Origin: Phymatolithon calcareum | Taxonomy: Eukaryota; Rhodophyta; Florideophyceae; Hapalidiales | Assembly (NCBI GenBank): GCA_977006965.1 | Contig: OZ345369.1 | Coordinates: 1,116,001 to 1,180,000 of the forward strand | DNA: 64,000 bases | Direction: 5' to 3' | Shown: piece by piece, positions 10,443-20,901 of the stretch | Layout: each line of letters opens with the position of its first letter | Numbering within the stretch: the first letter of the stretch is position 1 | Made by a program: the position numbers and the translations under genes | The notes under the pieces: model-generated | What the model was told of the DNA's origin: nothing | What the model saw: only the letters and a program-made list of their open reading frames with translations | The model's database searches: none

Positions 10443-12356
10443 AAGAGAGAAACAGAAAGGGGAAAAGACAAGAGGAAAAAAGGAGAGTGATAGAGACCGA
10501 CGTCCAGAGGACGTGTTGGATGTATGGTGATGCAAACGGAAGGAAGGAAGGGTGGAAACGATGAACCTTGGATGGGCCGTCAGCTTCAGATCGTGCACCG
10601 GAACGAAACAACGCAGAAGTTCAGCGCGTAGAGCGACGCGACTCCACACCGGATTGTGCAGCGAAGCGATGTCTGCGCGAGCAACAACGGACGAATCGGC
10701 GTTGTCTTGAGGTCGGCGACCTTGAAAGGCCGTCGGTCTTGAGACGAACGTGCGAAGGGAAAGGATGGACTTGGCGTTAGAAGCCCTCCGTACTGGCATG
10801 CACGGCGAAGATGAAACGCTCAGAAAGGGGTGGGAAGTCTCCAACTCCGCGTGGTCGAAGGGACTCACAGGCGGTATGCGTGTAGGATCCAAGCAATCGA
10901 GCCGAAATCTAGAAACCTCCACCGTGCGTACTGCCATGTAGAATGCTTCCTGGTCGACTATCATGCGTACTTCAGGGTGCCCAAGTAACGGTTGTCATTT
11001 CTCATTATGTTCTTTGTACTTCCCGCCTGTATCCGGAACACGGAAATTCCATCTTGCACTTTACATGATATGAGCCGCGCGTGTGCAGTGCTGCATATAC
11101 CATGTGGCGCGCCACGCGTGACCTGTTGTATCGATATCCATGACTTCGTTTTATGTCTTCACTCTGTTCGTAAAATTCGTTTACGTTAAAACAATAATCT
11201 AGGTTTCCATTCTTAAGAATTAATTAAGTGCTACTTTACAGCTATTTATGACATTCAAGCTAGATTTTCTAGAACTGAACTGGGAATTCATTTACAATTA
11301 CTTACGATTTCTGGAGGCTCGAACTGTTCTATTTGTTGCATGAACCGAGGTTTCGTTCCCCTCTAAATCCAATGTCCAGGGGTTTAGACCTTAAAATGAA
11401 TAGTGGAAGGGTAATTGATCATACGATCAATTGCGCATGCGCGCTGGAACTCACGTGTGCTTTCGCAAGTGAAGGCCATACCCGGTGACTAAGATCGTCT
11501 ACCGAGCTTCAGTCGATAAAAGCGAGCTGTTCCGTCCGCTCTGGCTATATCGGCAAAGCGCGCATACCTAACGTCACGAGAGCGCCGCAATATGGGCGAT
11601 GAGCGCGAGAATTCGGCACAGTGGTCTTTGGCCATTCCCCATAATATGCGTATGGGAAATGTCGTCATTAATCTCAAAGTGTGGCTACCAGCGTCAGCAT
11701 CCGGACACACCTCTAAACAACCCGGCGGTGAACTAGATGAATCTGGCGGCAAGGAAGAAGATCAAGGACTCGTTCGCGTGGGGCATCATGATCTACGCTA
11801 TGACCAGTGCCGACTTTTGATCGAAGTGTGGATTCGCTTTGGGAGGGATGCATCTGCTATGGAGACCGGAAAAATCCGTGAATCAGATGGTGGAAACAAT
11901 AATGGAGATGGTCAGGAGGAAAGCTCAGATGGCGAATCGGATACGATCGTGCCCATCACCTCGACCACGAGTCCGAGAAAGAGGAGCAGACAAATTATTT
12001 CAAAACAGGACTAATAGTGCCGGTAAGAAATTTCGTCAGAACGATTGCAGCTTTTACGTGGTAAAATCAGTGAACGCGATTTTCAAAGAGGAGTGGACCA
12101 GTACACAGCTTCTTCCGACCAAGCGTTAGTGTTTACAACTACCATAGCGTTAACTTAATCATAGAAGGAAACTGTTGAGATGGATGTCAGCGATCAGTAT
12201 TACTACATTACTACATCGCTGTCATGGCATGCAAAAAGCTCTCTCGAACATTCACGGAAAAATCTTTCCAACAATAATACAATTGAACATAATAGAGGGA
12301 GAAGGGAGGGTGTCTTTGTGCGCACTAAGGTTTTGTAGATAGTGGCACAAATATGA
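10443..12356. other. Intergenic DNA left of cassette A
   Basis: No gene is supported. Frames of 140-177 codons exist on both strands (10431-10964 minus, 11592-12014 plus) but look compositionally accidental. Small palindromes occur at 11413-11432 (arms of 8, loop of 4) and 11433-11442. The left terminus of the three-gene cassette may lie here but no matching inverted end was found. Confidence 0.4.
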
Positions 12357-14348
12357 TTAATCCAACCAGTCACCTCGGGGGACGATGGTTCGACTTGAGG
12401 GTCGAGGAGTACGAGACGCAGTAGGCAGCCGAGCGGGTCGATTCGCAGATGACGTATTTCCAACATTGCTAGCCTTGACTTGAAACTTTTCAGCGTACAT
12501 GTCGGAGAATAGTTTTGTGAACCTTTTGTCCGCTGATTGGTTTTCGAACAAAACGCAAGACTTCATCTTATCGCTGGCGTCCAGTGTTACGTCCGAACCA
12601 AGAGCGCACTTCTCAACTGTGGTATGCCCTTCCTTCTCCTGGCGTTTGGAGTCCATGACGTCAACGATGAGACCTCGGAGCGCGAATGCGATCACAAGGA
12701 CAGCTTTCAGAGACATGCGATGTACGGATAGCACGTGATCCAGCGAGTCAACCTTGTACATCTCCATAAGAATCTCCTGTGCGATTTGGAGCAGGCTAAA
12801 CGGCTCCCTTCGCATTTCCGTTCGCATACTATCATGGGGAGGGATCGGACGCTGCGCCGAATCTACATCAATGTTGATGACGAGATCTGGAACTACACGT
12901 GCATTGTAGACGATACGCCCACAGAGACACTGAAAATTAGATTCCAGCTCCGCAAGTAGCTTGGCGTTGCGCTCGTCACCATCCGGAGTTCCTGTAACAT
13001 CTGCATCTCTCACGTTCCACATTGTGCTTGCAAGATCTGGGGTATCTGAGTCTATGTTCTCCGCCAGGGAGAAAGACCTGAGTTCAATTTTGAAGCCTTT
13101 GCTTTGTGCCTCAGCCACGCTCTGGCAACTGGCAATACGGTCCAAAACGCATACGAAGCTCCTGTACAGGTGCTTTCGTACCTCCTTCCGGTTGCTGTTC
13201 AAACTTTCTGTCCATTTGCTGCGGATCTGGCACACTGCCGAAAGCAGGAACATATGCTGGAAATCACTGTCGGTCTGGACATTGATACCTTTCCTCGCAC
13301 GCTTCGGCCTAGGCATTGAGCCGGACGATACATCAGCAGCACCGGTGGCAGAAGAGACAGAACCTTCCCTCACAGTGCGCTGAACGCCGGAATACCGCAA
13401 CATAGACTCATCGACAACCTGTTCGATGAGCGCCGGTGTTTTGAATCTGAAGAGCCAGTCTGGACCCTCTGGGAGTGGGTCTGTAGAAGAAGGTACAACA
13501 GCCGGGGACGTTATCGCGCTTGTGGGTACGCTATCACGAGAAGTCCTAGCAGACTGCGGCGCACGGTATTCGTTGAATCGAGCATTGGAGATAACGTCGT
13601 GAATAGTATTAGTAAGGATAAACTGCCACATTTTTCCTAGATTAGAGTTAAGACGAGTTTTGTCATTGCTCGTCGGTGCGAACATGAACGCAGCAAATCC
13701 TGTGGACGCACAGAGGACATTCATGAATGGATCCATCTTTTCCCACATGGCATCGGCAACCCAAAAACGAAGAGAGGGTACCGAGTTCGCAAAGCTTAGC
13801 ACTGTAACGATGATAGTGTAGAGCAGGAAAGTGTCTTGTGCTTTCTGTGGACCTACAACCTCGGTTAGCCGTTCGAGAACAAATTTCGCTCCTCGATTCT
13901 GGTTCAAGACTGGACTTGCCGAGCGACTTCCTCCCATACTACCGCCAGTATCTCCATTGTTGAGATTTGAGATAAAATCCAGACATTTGTGGACATCCTC
14001 AGACAGTTTCTTGAAATCAGAGGTGAGAGTGCTCACATTTGTGCTCAAGGAGACGATCTGCGGCCCGATGCTCTCAATAAAACGGTTCACCGCGACGTGA
14101 GCAGAGCCAGATTGGCCGGGAGAGATTTCGAGGGTCTCCGCACGATCAGTGCCTGCTTCTGGACCAGAAACGCAGTTTCCGCCTGTAGGAGTGACGGGGA
14201 AAAGGCTTCGGCGACCGCGACGGCTAATTGTATTAACGCCAGCACGAAGAGTTGGGGCAGAAATTGCACCTTGCGCTGCGGATAATATGCTCTGGCTCTC
14301 CTGCTCCATGGGCGCGGGGTCCGGGAAAAAGCTATCGTCTGCGGACAT
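12357..14348 (-). CDS. Cassette A ORF3: conserved transposon partner protein of unknown function
   Basis: Unrecognised family, 663 residues from the ATG at 14346-14348. The frame continues upstream to a GTG at 14456, but the ATG is preferred. The homologue in cassette B (43346-45286) shares three blocks. One is an N-terminal coiled-coil-like stretch. The second is a hydrophobic helical block with ASTGFAAFMFAPTSNDKT here against RGASGFALLAFAVTGNNKKR there. The third is a C-terminal block with MSLKAVLVIAFALRGLIVD here against MSLRTVHVIAIALRGLLRKT there. The middle and C-terminal tails are Ser/Thr/Arg-rich and probably disordered. The gene lies 488 bp downstream of the transposase stop, same strand, with its own intergenic region holding a 28-bp palindrome. 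Its persistence next to the same transposase in two diverged copies suggests a role in transposition or maintenance; no known domain was identified. Confidence 0.75.
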   Translation of the reverse strand: MSADDSFFPDPAPMEQESQSILSAAQGAISAPTLRAGVNTISRRGRRSLFPVTPTGGNCVSGPEAGTDRAETLEISPGQSGSAHVAVNRFIESIGPQIVSLSTNVSTLTSDFKKLSEDVHKCLDFISNLNNGDTGGSMGGSRSASPVLNQNRGAKFVLERLTEVVGPQKAQDTFLLYTIIVTVLSFANSVPSLRFWVADAMWEKMDPFMNVLCASTGFAAFMFAPTSNDKTRLNSNLGKMWQFILTNTIHDVISNARFNEYRAPQSARTSRDSVPTSAITSPAVVPSSTDPLPEGPDWLFRFKTPALIEQVVDESMLRYSGVQRTVREGSVSSATGAADVSSGSMPRPKRARKGINVQTDSDFQHMFLLSAVCQIRSKWTESLNSNRKEVRKHLYRSFVCVLDRIASCQSVAEAQSKGFKIELRSFSLAENIDSDTPDLASTMWNVRDADVTGTPDGDERNAKLLAELESNFQCLCGRIVYNARVVPDLVINIDVDSAQRPIPPHDSMRTEMRREPFSLLQIAQEILMEMYKVDSLDHVLSVHRMSLKAVLVIAFALRGLIVDVMDSKRQEKEGHTTVEKCALGSDVTLDASDKMKSCVLFENQSADKRFTKLFSDMYAEKFQVKASNVGNTSSANRPARLPTASRTPRPSSRTIVPRGDWLD

Positions 14349-14572
14349 AGCGGGCGGGAACTGCCGCACAGACTGCAGGAAAGCTGATGTGGGCAAGCTG
14401 CAGTTGCGTAACGCATGCGTGCGCACAGCTAGCTGTGATGGAGATAATGAGACCACCAGGCCGATTTCCCGCGCAGGCTTTCATCTATTTTGGTAGTGAA
14501 AAGTTCTGAAAAGCACCTCATTGGTCCATTTTCGTTTTTCCGTTGAAAATGATCATTCTACACGTGAGTTGT

Positions 14573-14600
14573 CTCGTGCCTCACAATTGTGAGGCACGAG
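14573..14600. repeat. 28-bp perfect palindrome upstream of ORF3 (cassette A)
   Basis: A perfect inverted repeat with no loop (arms of 14), centred on CACAATTGTG, 225-252 bp upstream of the ORF3 ATG. A 10-bp palindrome AATGATCATT lies at 14548-14557, a CACGTG at 14561-14566 and GAAATTTC directly follows. It could be a protein-binding site or a cruciform former. Confidence 0.9.
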
Positions 14601-14836
14601 AAATTTCCTTGCGAGGAAAATCACGAGCGACACACTTGTGAGTACATCGATGCTATCACGTGGTTTTGTTGCAAAAAAATCACGAGTGACTCAGAAGAAA
14701 TCTTGCGCCTTTATTCATGGTTTTCAAGCACCGTTCGATCCTCTCTCTCTCGAGACAATACGGTAATATGTTCATCTGTTCCAGCCTCACTCATGTTCAA
14801 AGACGACTCTATGGCTAATTTATTGCTTTACTGTTC

Positions 14837-17800
14837 TCATCCTTGCCGCGGAGGATATCCTTCCGTTCGACCGCGTATGTAGAAGTTGTTGGTGCCTTCT
14901 AAGTTTGTTTCATGTGTTATTTCAGATTTTCCGCGATTTGGTACGCAACTTCCAGGAGGACAATCATGCAACGCTGCGGCTCTCCGCATGAGTAGGCTTA
15001 CCTCTACAAAATGTAGAGAGCTGCCAATTTTGTACCGTGTTTTATATCGACAACAATCTGCCTGCAATGGTGTGCAGGTAATCATGCAACACGGATGCAG
15101 CGCTGCCCAGAGTTCTTCGGCACCGCCAGAAGCTCTTTTGCTGATGAAACAAACTAGCGACCATATGGACGGGCCTTCTGGCGTCCCCTGCAGTTCGTGT
15201 CCCGTATTGTTACGGTGAACGACAAGCGGCTGATGGAAGGCCACGTCGTTCGGGTTATAAACAATCATTTCAACAAAGTCCCCGGATGTCAATGACAGCA
15301 GTGGTACTCCGCTCGTACCAGTGGCGCGAATAGAATTGGAAAACGCAGCTGAGGACGAGGAATCGACCAAACCTGTGCGCCGAAGTGCACCGTATACATC
15401 AGCGAGTGGGCCACAGGTCCTTTTTAGCTCTCCATCCAAAAAAAATTTGCATTCTTGTCCGCTCACTGCTGTATACCTTGGCGAAATTACGGATCTACCT
15501 TCTGCAATTAGCAATGCAGGCACGCAGCACGGTGGCCCAATTGCTTGTTTCACTTGCTCAACGTGACATCTTGAAAGCTGGGAACGCGTCTCTGGCATAC
15601 ATTCCCGACCTGCGAGTAGTCGATAGCATCCCATAATCGCCTTCTCATCCGCTGCGAGAGCATCGTTGACAAACATCGTTAAGCGTCCCTGCCAATCATT
15701 AAAGATAACACTGCGCATCGACTGCAGTTGCACATCTTTGTTGTTGCTTAAACTAACAGCGCGCTTTAAAGACTGGTGTGGCTTTTCTAAGGCGAGCTCT
15801 CCAACCAGCGAAACGTGACCTACCATTGGTAGTGTTGTGTGCACAAGCTCAAGAAGCCGGTCGATATTGGGCTTGTCGACGCTCCTTCGCGCAACTAGAC
15901 TCATTTTTCGCTTTTTCTCCAGCTCTGCTCTTGCAGCTCGGGGAGTTGATGCGTCTTCTATGGCCAACATGTCCTCGTCCCCAATTGAGCATGTATCCTG
16001 TAGCTTCGCTAAATGGGCAAGTACAGCTCTCTGTATGCCGGATATCCATCGCCTGCCATTGTCCTGATTGAACGATTGAACAGTGCCCAGTGAGTCTCTG
16101 CCAGAACGTGGAAATTTCCACATAAGTGCAATTATTCTTGCAGCAGACCCCACAAGTCGGATCGCCTCTTTGCACTGGTCGCTTGGGGTGGGGATGTTTC
16201 CTGGAGTGCTATTAATTGCTTCACAGCCCTTTATAAAGCCGTGCTCGGCCACAATGGCCAAACTGTACAGCTCTGTCATTGACATGGACAAGAGAATCTT
16301 CTTCTCTTTGTCAAACAGCCTGTTTTGCACAGGTAGATGACAATCACGAAGGAAACCCAAAATAAAGTCCTCGCACGACATTCGATGCAGGTTAGATGGC
16401 AGCAACTTGAAGGCCATGTTAATACAGTCTTTCAAATGCCCGGTAAGCAAGTGGTCCGGAGCAACAAAGCACGACTTGTATGGGTCCATGTATCCAGATA
16501 GCAGTGGGACGCCATCTTCCGTCTTGGGAATAAGGGGCCTCGCATTCATCATAGCCCGCCGCATGGCATGCAGAGGTAGATCCGCATCCTCGTTCTGTCT
16601 TAGACCAAGAAGTCTACAGGATTCAGTCTTAGCCCCACAGTCCCGTACGCCTTGAATTTGGTAGAACCCGCGCGCAGATTCAGTCTTCATGCCATGGTGT
16701 GCTACACCAGTATATCTACTTCCGCATAGACCGGTCGATCCTCTAGAGAACTTGCAGAGATGGCAACACGCCGTGGCCGTATGCCCCAGGATGTCTAGCG
16801 ACTCGTTCAATGCTGGGGTATCTCCGAGAAACCCAAAAAGGTCTAAATAGATCCTTCTACGATTTCCTGTAGAGTCAACATCCACAAAACCCTGGGTCAT
16901 CCCTTTAAAAACGTCTTCTTGGATGTATTTAAACACAGAGTTACTCTTGACGCCGGGAGGACTCATCGATAGGATGCGCACGGCATTCGAAGTCGCACGC
17001 GCGTCGCAAGGCAGGTTCAAACATATCATGTATAGTCCATCGCCGGAAGCAGTCTTACCCTTACTTACCTCGAAGCCATCCCAATAAAGCAGAAACCTGT
17101 AAATGAAGTACAACTCTCCTGACTGAAGCCTGCCCATGCTGCTCACTGCACTGTACTTTTCAGGTCCTCTGGGACCAGCATGTGCTTTAAAAAGCTTGCA
17201 ACTGACAAGCTCTCTGAACAAATTCGTGGAGTAGCTGTCCATAGCGGACGGAAATCCTTCGCTATCCCCAGGCACCCAGAAAACATGCCGCCCGCGCTCC
17301 TCACTTTCTGTCCAAAAACGATGTACGAGGACCAACCGCGAGTCGGCATCTGTGGAGCGAGCACCAAGGCTGTCGGGCTCATACGGTTTCATTAGGGCTG
17401 CGACATCGCCCGGCTTCAATAACGGTTTTGACCACTCTGCCCATGCTTGTTCTATTAGTTGCTTCCTGCGGCGGATAGCCTCCTTTCGTTGTCGTACTGC
17501 CTCCGCTATTGATGGAGGGAGCTTCCGTTTCTTTCTCCGTCTGCGCGGATCTTCTTCTTCGCAAAAGGATTCATCTTCGTACCCAACCTCGACTGGAACG
17601 GCAGGTATGGTCACTGACACAGAATCAAAGGGAGACTGGTAGTCTCTAAACGAAAAGCGCTCCGCGAGCATTCGATCTCTCTGTACAGCGCCAATGGAGA
17701 ATGATGGATCGATCTCCGTGGTTTCGCGTCTCGATGAATGCTGGACAGTCCAGACACTGGTAACTTCTCCGCGTAGATTTGCGTACATGGATTCAGTTAC

Positions 17801-18865
17801 ACCAACCTTAAAACTTTCGCTGATTCCAGAGCATAAATCGGCCGGTTCCAATATGCACAGCTCCACCACATCTCCTGCTTCCGCAAAACCATCAGAATCA
17901 ACGCTAAAGCATCTTGGAGGGCCATAGAACCAATCGTGAGAAACCACTATGGGTATCGTATCGCAGCAATCAGTTGGTTTGATGGAATTTTGTGCTCCGT
18001 CAGTATCGCTGCCCGTATGTAACGCCGTAGATGTCATGGCGTTGAACACTGACGCAGTACTCAAGTCTGCACGGGCGTATTCACTTGGAAGCACGAGACA
18101 AACGGGAACTTGAGGCGCTCCCGTCGATGAGCCGTATGACTTGGCGCGAGCGCCAGCTTTCGAAACATCTAAAGGCTCATTTCTTACCACAGAGCGGACT
18201 GTCAGCGAGTTGAACAGAGCTGACTTGACCTTAGAAGTAAGCGTCGTATAGTGGGGGAGACAGCTAATTACCTTCTTTCCGAGATTTACCTCTGTGTTGT
18301 CCGCTCCTGTAATTCTCCAAGGCCTTGAAACGTCGCGATCCAGTCTATGAAAAGCATCCGCGACCATGCGCATAGCTTGGTACTGAAATTTGGTCATTTT
18401 TTGACTACCTGTAGTCAAAATTAGACCAAATAGTACTCGCCAGTTGTTAATCTTCAAAACATCATTACGTACTGCCACAGATCCAGATCTCTGTTCCTCC
18501 TCGGGCACACATTCCAAGCCGTCAGGGTCCACTGGTTCTACACTGCCCAGTTCCTCGATCGAATTGTCTTCGCGCTCAGCATCAGTCGGTTCGTCCGTGA
18601 ATCGAAATTCTTCCCCGGTATCCTGCAAGAGGTCCTCTGTGTTCTCTGTAGCACCACAAACTTCTTCCGCCAGGTCAATTTCGTTATCCGGCCCACGACC
18701 AAATGTTTCCATGTAGCTAAAATCTGTTCCGGTGCCAAATGTCATGGTGGACTCTCTTTCCGGCGACATAAGCCTCGCTTCTGAAAGCTGAGTAGAATCG
18801 GGGCGATTACGGCGCAAGCGGAATCGACTTCTGCGCTTGAGATGGTGCATACCAGCCTTCGGCAT
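14837..18865 (-). CDS. Tnp2/CACTA-like DDE transposase (cassette A)
   Basis: Intact frame of 1342 residues, ATG at 18863-18865, TGA at 14837-14839, with AATAAA shortly after the stop. The N-terminus is Arg-rich then acidic; a basic EEDPRRRRKKRKLP lies near 437-450. The core resembles Tnp2-type transposases of the CACTA/Plavaka group: LLYWDGFE (about 592-599), CLNLP (about 615), then a block with GDTPALNESLDILGHTATAC (about 681-700) followed by CHLC, matching the D-x-P-A...ACP-x-C pattern. SCFVAPDHLLTGHLKDC follows near 800-815. The first two acidic catalytic residues are therefore visible; the last is not assigned. The C-terminal end GYPPRQG is nearly identical in copy B. It is transcribed divergently from ORF2 and followed by ORF3. 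Family assignment is by motif pattern and is moderately sure; the protein is far from classical plant Tnp2. Confidence 0.75.
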   Translation of the reverse strand: MPKAGMHHLKRRSRFRLRRNRPDSTQLSEARLMSPERESTMTFGTGTDFSYMETFGRGPDNEIDLAEEVCGATENTEDLLQDTGEEFRFTDEPTDAEREDNSIEELGSVEPVDPDGLECVPEEEQRSGSVAVRNDVLKINNWRVLFGLILTTGSQKMTKFQYQAMRMVADAFHRLDRDVSRPWRITGADNTEVNLGKKVISCLPHYTTLTSKVKSALFNSLTVRSVVRNEPLDVSKAGARAKSYGSSTGAPQVPVCLVLPSEYARADLSTASVFNAMTSTALHTGSDTDGAQNSIKPTDCCDTIPIVVSHDWFYGPPRCFSVDSDGFAEAGDVVELCILEPADLCSGISESFKVGVTESMYANLRGEVTSVWTVQHSSRRETTEIDPSFSIGAVQRDRMLAERFSFRDYQSPFDSVSVTIPAVPVEVGYEDESFCEEEDPRRRRKKRKLPPSIAEAVRQRKEAIRRRKQLIEQAWAEWSKPLLKPGDVAALMKPYEPDSLGARSTDADSRLVLVHRFWTESEERGRHVFWVPGDSEGFPSAMDSYSTNLFRELVSCKLFKAHAGPRGPEKYSAVSSMGRLQSGELYFIYRFLLYWDGFEVSKGKTASGDGLYMICLNLPCDARATSNAVRILSMSPPGVKSNSVFKYIQEDVFKGMTQGFVDVDSTGNRRRIYLDLFGFLGDTPALNESLDILGHTATACCHLCKFSRGSTGLCGSRYTGVAHHGMKTESARGFYQIQGVRDCGAKTESCRLLGLRQNEDADLPLHAMRRAMMNARPLIPKTEDGVPLLSGYMDPYKSCFVAPDHLLTGHLKDCINMAFKLLPSNLHRMSCEDFILGFLRDCHLPVQNRLFDKEKKILLSMSMTELYSLAIVAEHGFIKGCEAINSTPGNIPTPSDQCKEAIRLVGSAARIIALMWKFPRSGRDSLGTVQSFNQDNGRRWISGIQRAVLAHLAKLQDTCSIGDEDMLAIEDASTPRAARAELEKKRKMSLVARRSVDKPNIDRLLELVHTTLPMVGHVSLVGELALEKPHQSLKRAVSLSNNKDVQLQSMRSVIFNDWQGRLTMFVNDALAADEKAIMGCYRLLAGRECMPETRSQLSRCHVEQVKQAIGPPCCVPALLIAEGRSVISPRYTAVSGQECKFFLDGELKRTCGPLADVYGALRRTGLVDSSSSAAFSNSIRATGTSGVPLLSLTSGDFVEMIVYNPNDVAFHQPLVVHRNNTGHELQGTPEGPSIWSLVCFISKRASGGAEELWAALHPCCMITCTPLQADCCRYKTRYKIGSSLHFVEVSLLMRRAAALHDCPPGSCVPNRGKSEITHETNLEGTNNFYIRGRTEGYPPRQG

Positions 18866-19599
18866 CTTTAACGGCGTACACAGTCCTCATTGTCCCTTTC
18901 AATGAGCTCTTCTGGAAGCCTAGTCTTTTTTGGAGGCCAATGAAGAGCAGAGCATTCGAAACGCCACCTCGGTGCTAAACAGAAAAGACCAGCTCTTCGA
19001 TGAAGCATGTACAACAGAAAAGGTAGGCAGAAATCATCATGATCAGCCCTACTCTATGAGATCAAATGCCTCCACGTGAGATTAACTGTTGATTAAAGCA
19101 AAATTGTAGATGGACTTTCACCTAATGTAACTAGCTTTTGTCACCCAGGAAAGTACTTCGAGCAGAATGCCTTCAACTCAAAACAGAGAGCTTTCGCACT
19201 GCATCTCTGCATTTTCGAGGCTGCGCCACAAAATAAAGACAGTTTAATCAAACATATTGGAATTTTCATCTATGAAACAATCATCCGGCTTAAAGCATCC
19301 TCCTTCGAGGTTTAACCATGAAATCAGAAATTATTGTTGTCATGTGAGGCTGGTCACGGCCGAGGGATTCCGCGGGAGAACCCGGTTCTCCCGCGGAATC
19401 CCTCGCGCGCGATTTTCACACGTGTGAAAAAGGTACCTGATCCTTCCATTTCCGCCTCTCTCGTACTGAGTTGAAGCACTGTCGCATCTGTGCGCCGTCT
19501 TCTTGCAATGGCGCACTCAAGCGCTGTCTAGCACGCTGTGGTCGCACTGCGAACAGCCTTTTAACCGCTCACGCTTTTTTACAACCGTGCTGCACCAGC
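18866..19599. promoter_or_regulatory. Divergent intergenic region between transposase and ORF2 (cassette A)
   Basis: About 0.7 kb separates the transposase start from the ORF2 ATG at 19600. It holds the palindrome chain at 19361-19438. Cassette B keeps the same divergent arrangement with a palindrome in the matching place (41250-41295), so a shared control function is plausible. No convincing TATA box was assigned. Confidence 0.5.
19361..19438. repeat. Four abutting perfect palindromes upstream of ORF2 (cassette A)
   Basis: 19361-19405 is a perfect inverted repeat (arms of 22, loop of 1). It is followed without a gap, with 3 bases shared, by TCGCGCGCGA (19403-19412), then an 18-bp perfect palindrome (19413-19430) and AGGTACCT (19431-19438). 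The chain lies 162-239 bp upstream of the ORF2 ATG. Confidence 0.95.
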
Positions 19600-20901
19600 A
19601 TGTTGCATGGCATAACCACTTCCCCCAGTTCTAACAGCGAGGGAGAGCCCCTACGTGCGGCTGCCGAGCGAGATGGAATGGAGACTGCCCCGAGCTCACA
19701 ACCATGTGGTCCGCTCTCTGGTAGTGCGCAGCGCAAGGATTTCCGACCATTGCCCACGGTGCATATGATGCCTTCAACAGCTGAGTTTCCGAAGAGGACT
19801 GCTCGCGCGATTGAACCACGTCCTCCACTGCCAATCCCCCATTCCCATACACTGATGCGTATGGTTGAATCGTCATGCGCGTTACGGTGCCGCACAGATT
19901 CTGTAACACGCAGTGCTCAGCCTGCAGAAACACACCTTCTTGATATACAAGATTTGCGTCAGTCGCATGCCGCCCTCGCCAGCCAGCTAAAGAAACTCAC
20001 CCAACGAATTGATACTGAGAATGATAAGCTTTCTTTATTCCGACAGGCGCAATCCGATGCTAACGACTCAGATGCAGTCCGTCGATGTCTACTTTTCGCA
20101 AAATCTCGTGCCCTTGCGACTCTGCGCACCGGCAGCTCAGCTTTGGGACATATCCCGCCAGCACTATTCCCAGCAAACAGTGTGGTGCAAGTTGTCCTAA
20201 AGTCTCAGGCCACCGATTGTACTCTTCGCGAGTTCTGCCTCCTCTTTAATACCATACGTAATCAGGGCTCTACTACTTGCACGTTTCTTCCGTCCGAATA
20301 TGCCTTCCGATATCCAAGCGCAACAAGAACTACTCGACTGGACATACAGTTTCATTCATACAAGGCGATTTGTGATGCCCTCGAAATTGACGTGTTGGAA
20401 AGATCTTCCGCCGTTTACAAGGAACGAAGAGATCGATCCCGCGTACTGCGTGCTGTACAGGTTCTTGGTGTTGACTTTACAGCAGACGGAAAGCGAGACA
20501 TCTTTCTTGGGCGAGGAGCTTCACCTGGTCAGCTGCAGTTTCCAGTGCTACACCAAGACGGGGCTGTTTGGAGAGGTACGACCTGGGAAACTGAATTCTC
20601 TATACAGATTGATAGACCGCCCTCATCAACGATCCCAATCTCTACATTACGGCCCGTCAATATCTCGGCTCATACATCAAGGGAAACTTACACGGACTCT
20701 ACGCCACTTCAATTTGCAATCACTTGGAAAAGGCTTCCGGGAGGAGCTGTATACGGCTCCAGGCCTGAGCATGTCCCCGGCTTACTGCATACTCTATTCC
20801 CTGCAGCGCGCTTGCTTGCAACCAGCACTCAAGCCATCTTTCATATTCCTATTCTCAATCGCTTGCCGTCGCAGCTTATTGCTGAGGGCCTACCTGAATA
20901 A
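19600..20901 (+). CDS. Cassette A ORF2: second conserved transposon partner of unknown function
   Basis: About 433 residues from the ATG at 19600; the frame stays open upstream to at least 19471 without another ATG. The family was not recognised. The cassette B homologue (41404-42581) shares AVYKERRDRSRVLRAVQVLG against AVYREKRNSERHLRAVQVLG, preceded by a conserved P-S-E-Y...R-x-P segment and followed by an IFLGRG / ILLGRG motif. The N-terminal third is low-complexity; residues about 115-175 can form a coiled coil (LRQSHAALASQLKKLTQRID). The gene is divergent from the transposase. Conservation of the neighbourhood implies a role with it, for example DNA-end binding, but no DNA-binding motif was identified. 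Confidence 0.7.
   Translation: MLHGITTSPSSNSEGEPLRAAAERDGMETAPSSQPCGPLSGSAQRKDFRPLPTVHMMPSTAEFPKRTARAIEPRPPLPIPHSHTLMRMVESSCALRCRTDSVTRSAQPAETHLLDIQDLRQSHAALASQLKKLTQRIDTENDKLSLFRQAQSDANDSDAVRRCLLFAKSRALATLRTGSSALGHIPPALFPANSVVQVVLKSQATDCTLREFCLLFNTIRNQGSTTCTFLPSEYAFRYPSATRTTRLDIQFHSYKAICDALEIDVLERSSAVYKERRDRSRVLRAVQVLGVDFTADGKRDIFLGRGASPGQLQFPVLHQDGAVWRGTTWETEFSIQIDRPPSSTIPISTLRPVNISAHTSRETYTDSTPLQFAITWKRLPGGAVYGSRPEHVPGLLHTLFPAARLLATSTQAIFHIPILNRLPSQLIAEGLPE

Noticed and set aside
10431-10964. 177-codon minus-strand frame
   Set aside because: Compositionally odd, no motifs, overlaps palindromes and a polypurine stretch; probably accidental.
12190-12240. Imperfect inverted repeat left of ORF3 as a cassette terminus
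   Set aside because: Arms of about 11 bases with a mismatch face each other locally and have no partner on the right side of cassette A.
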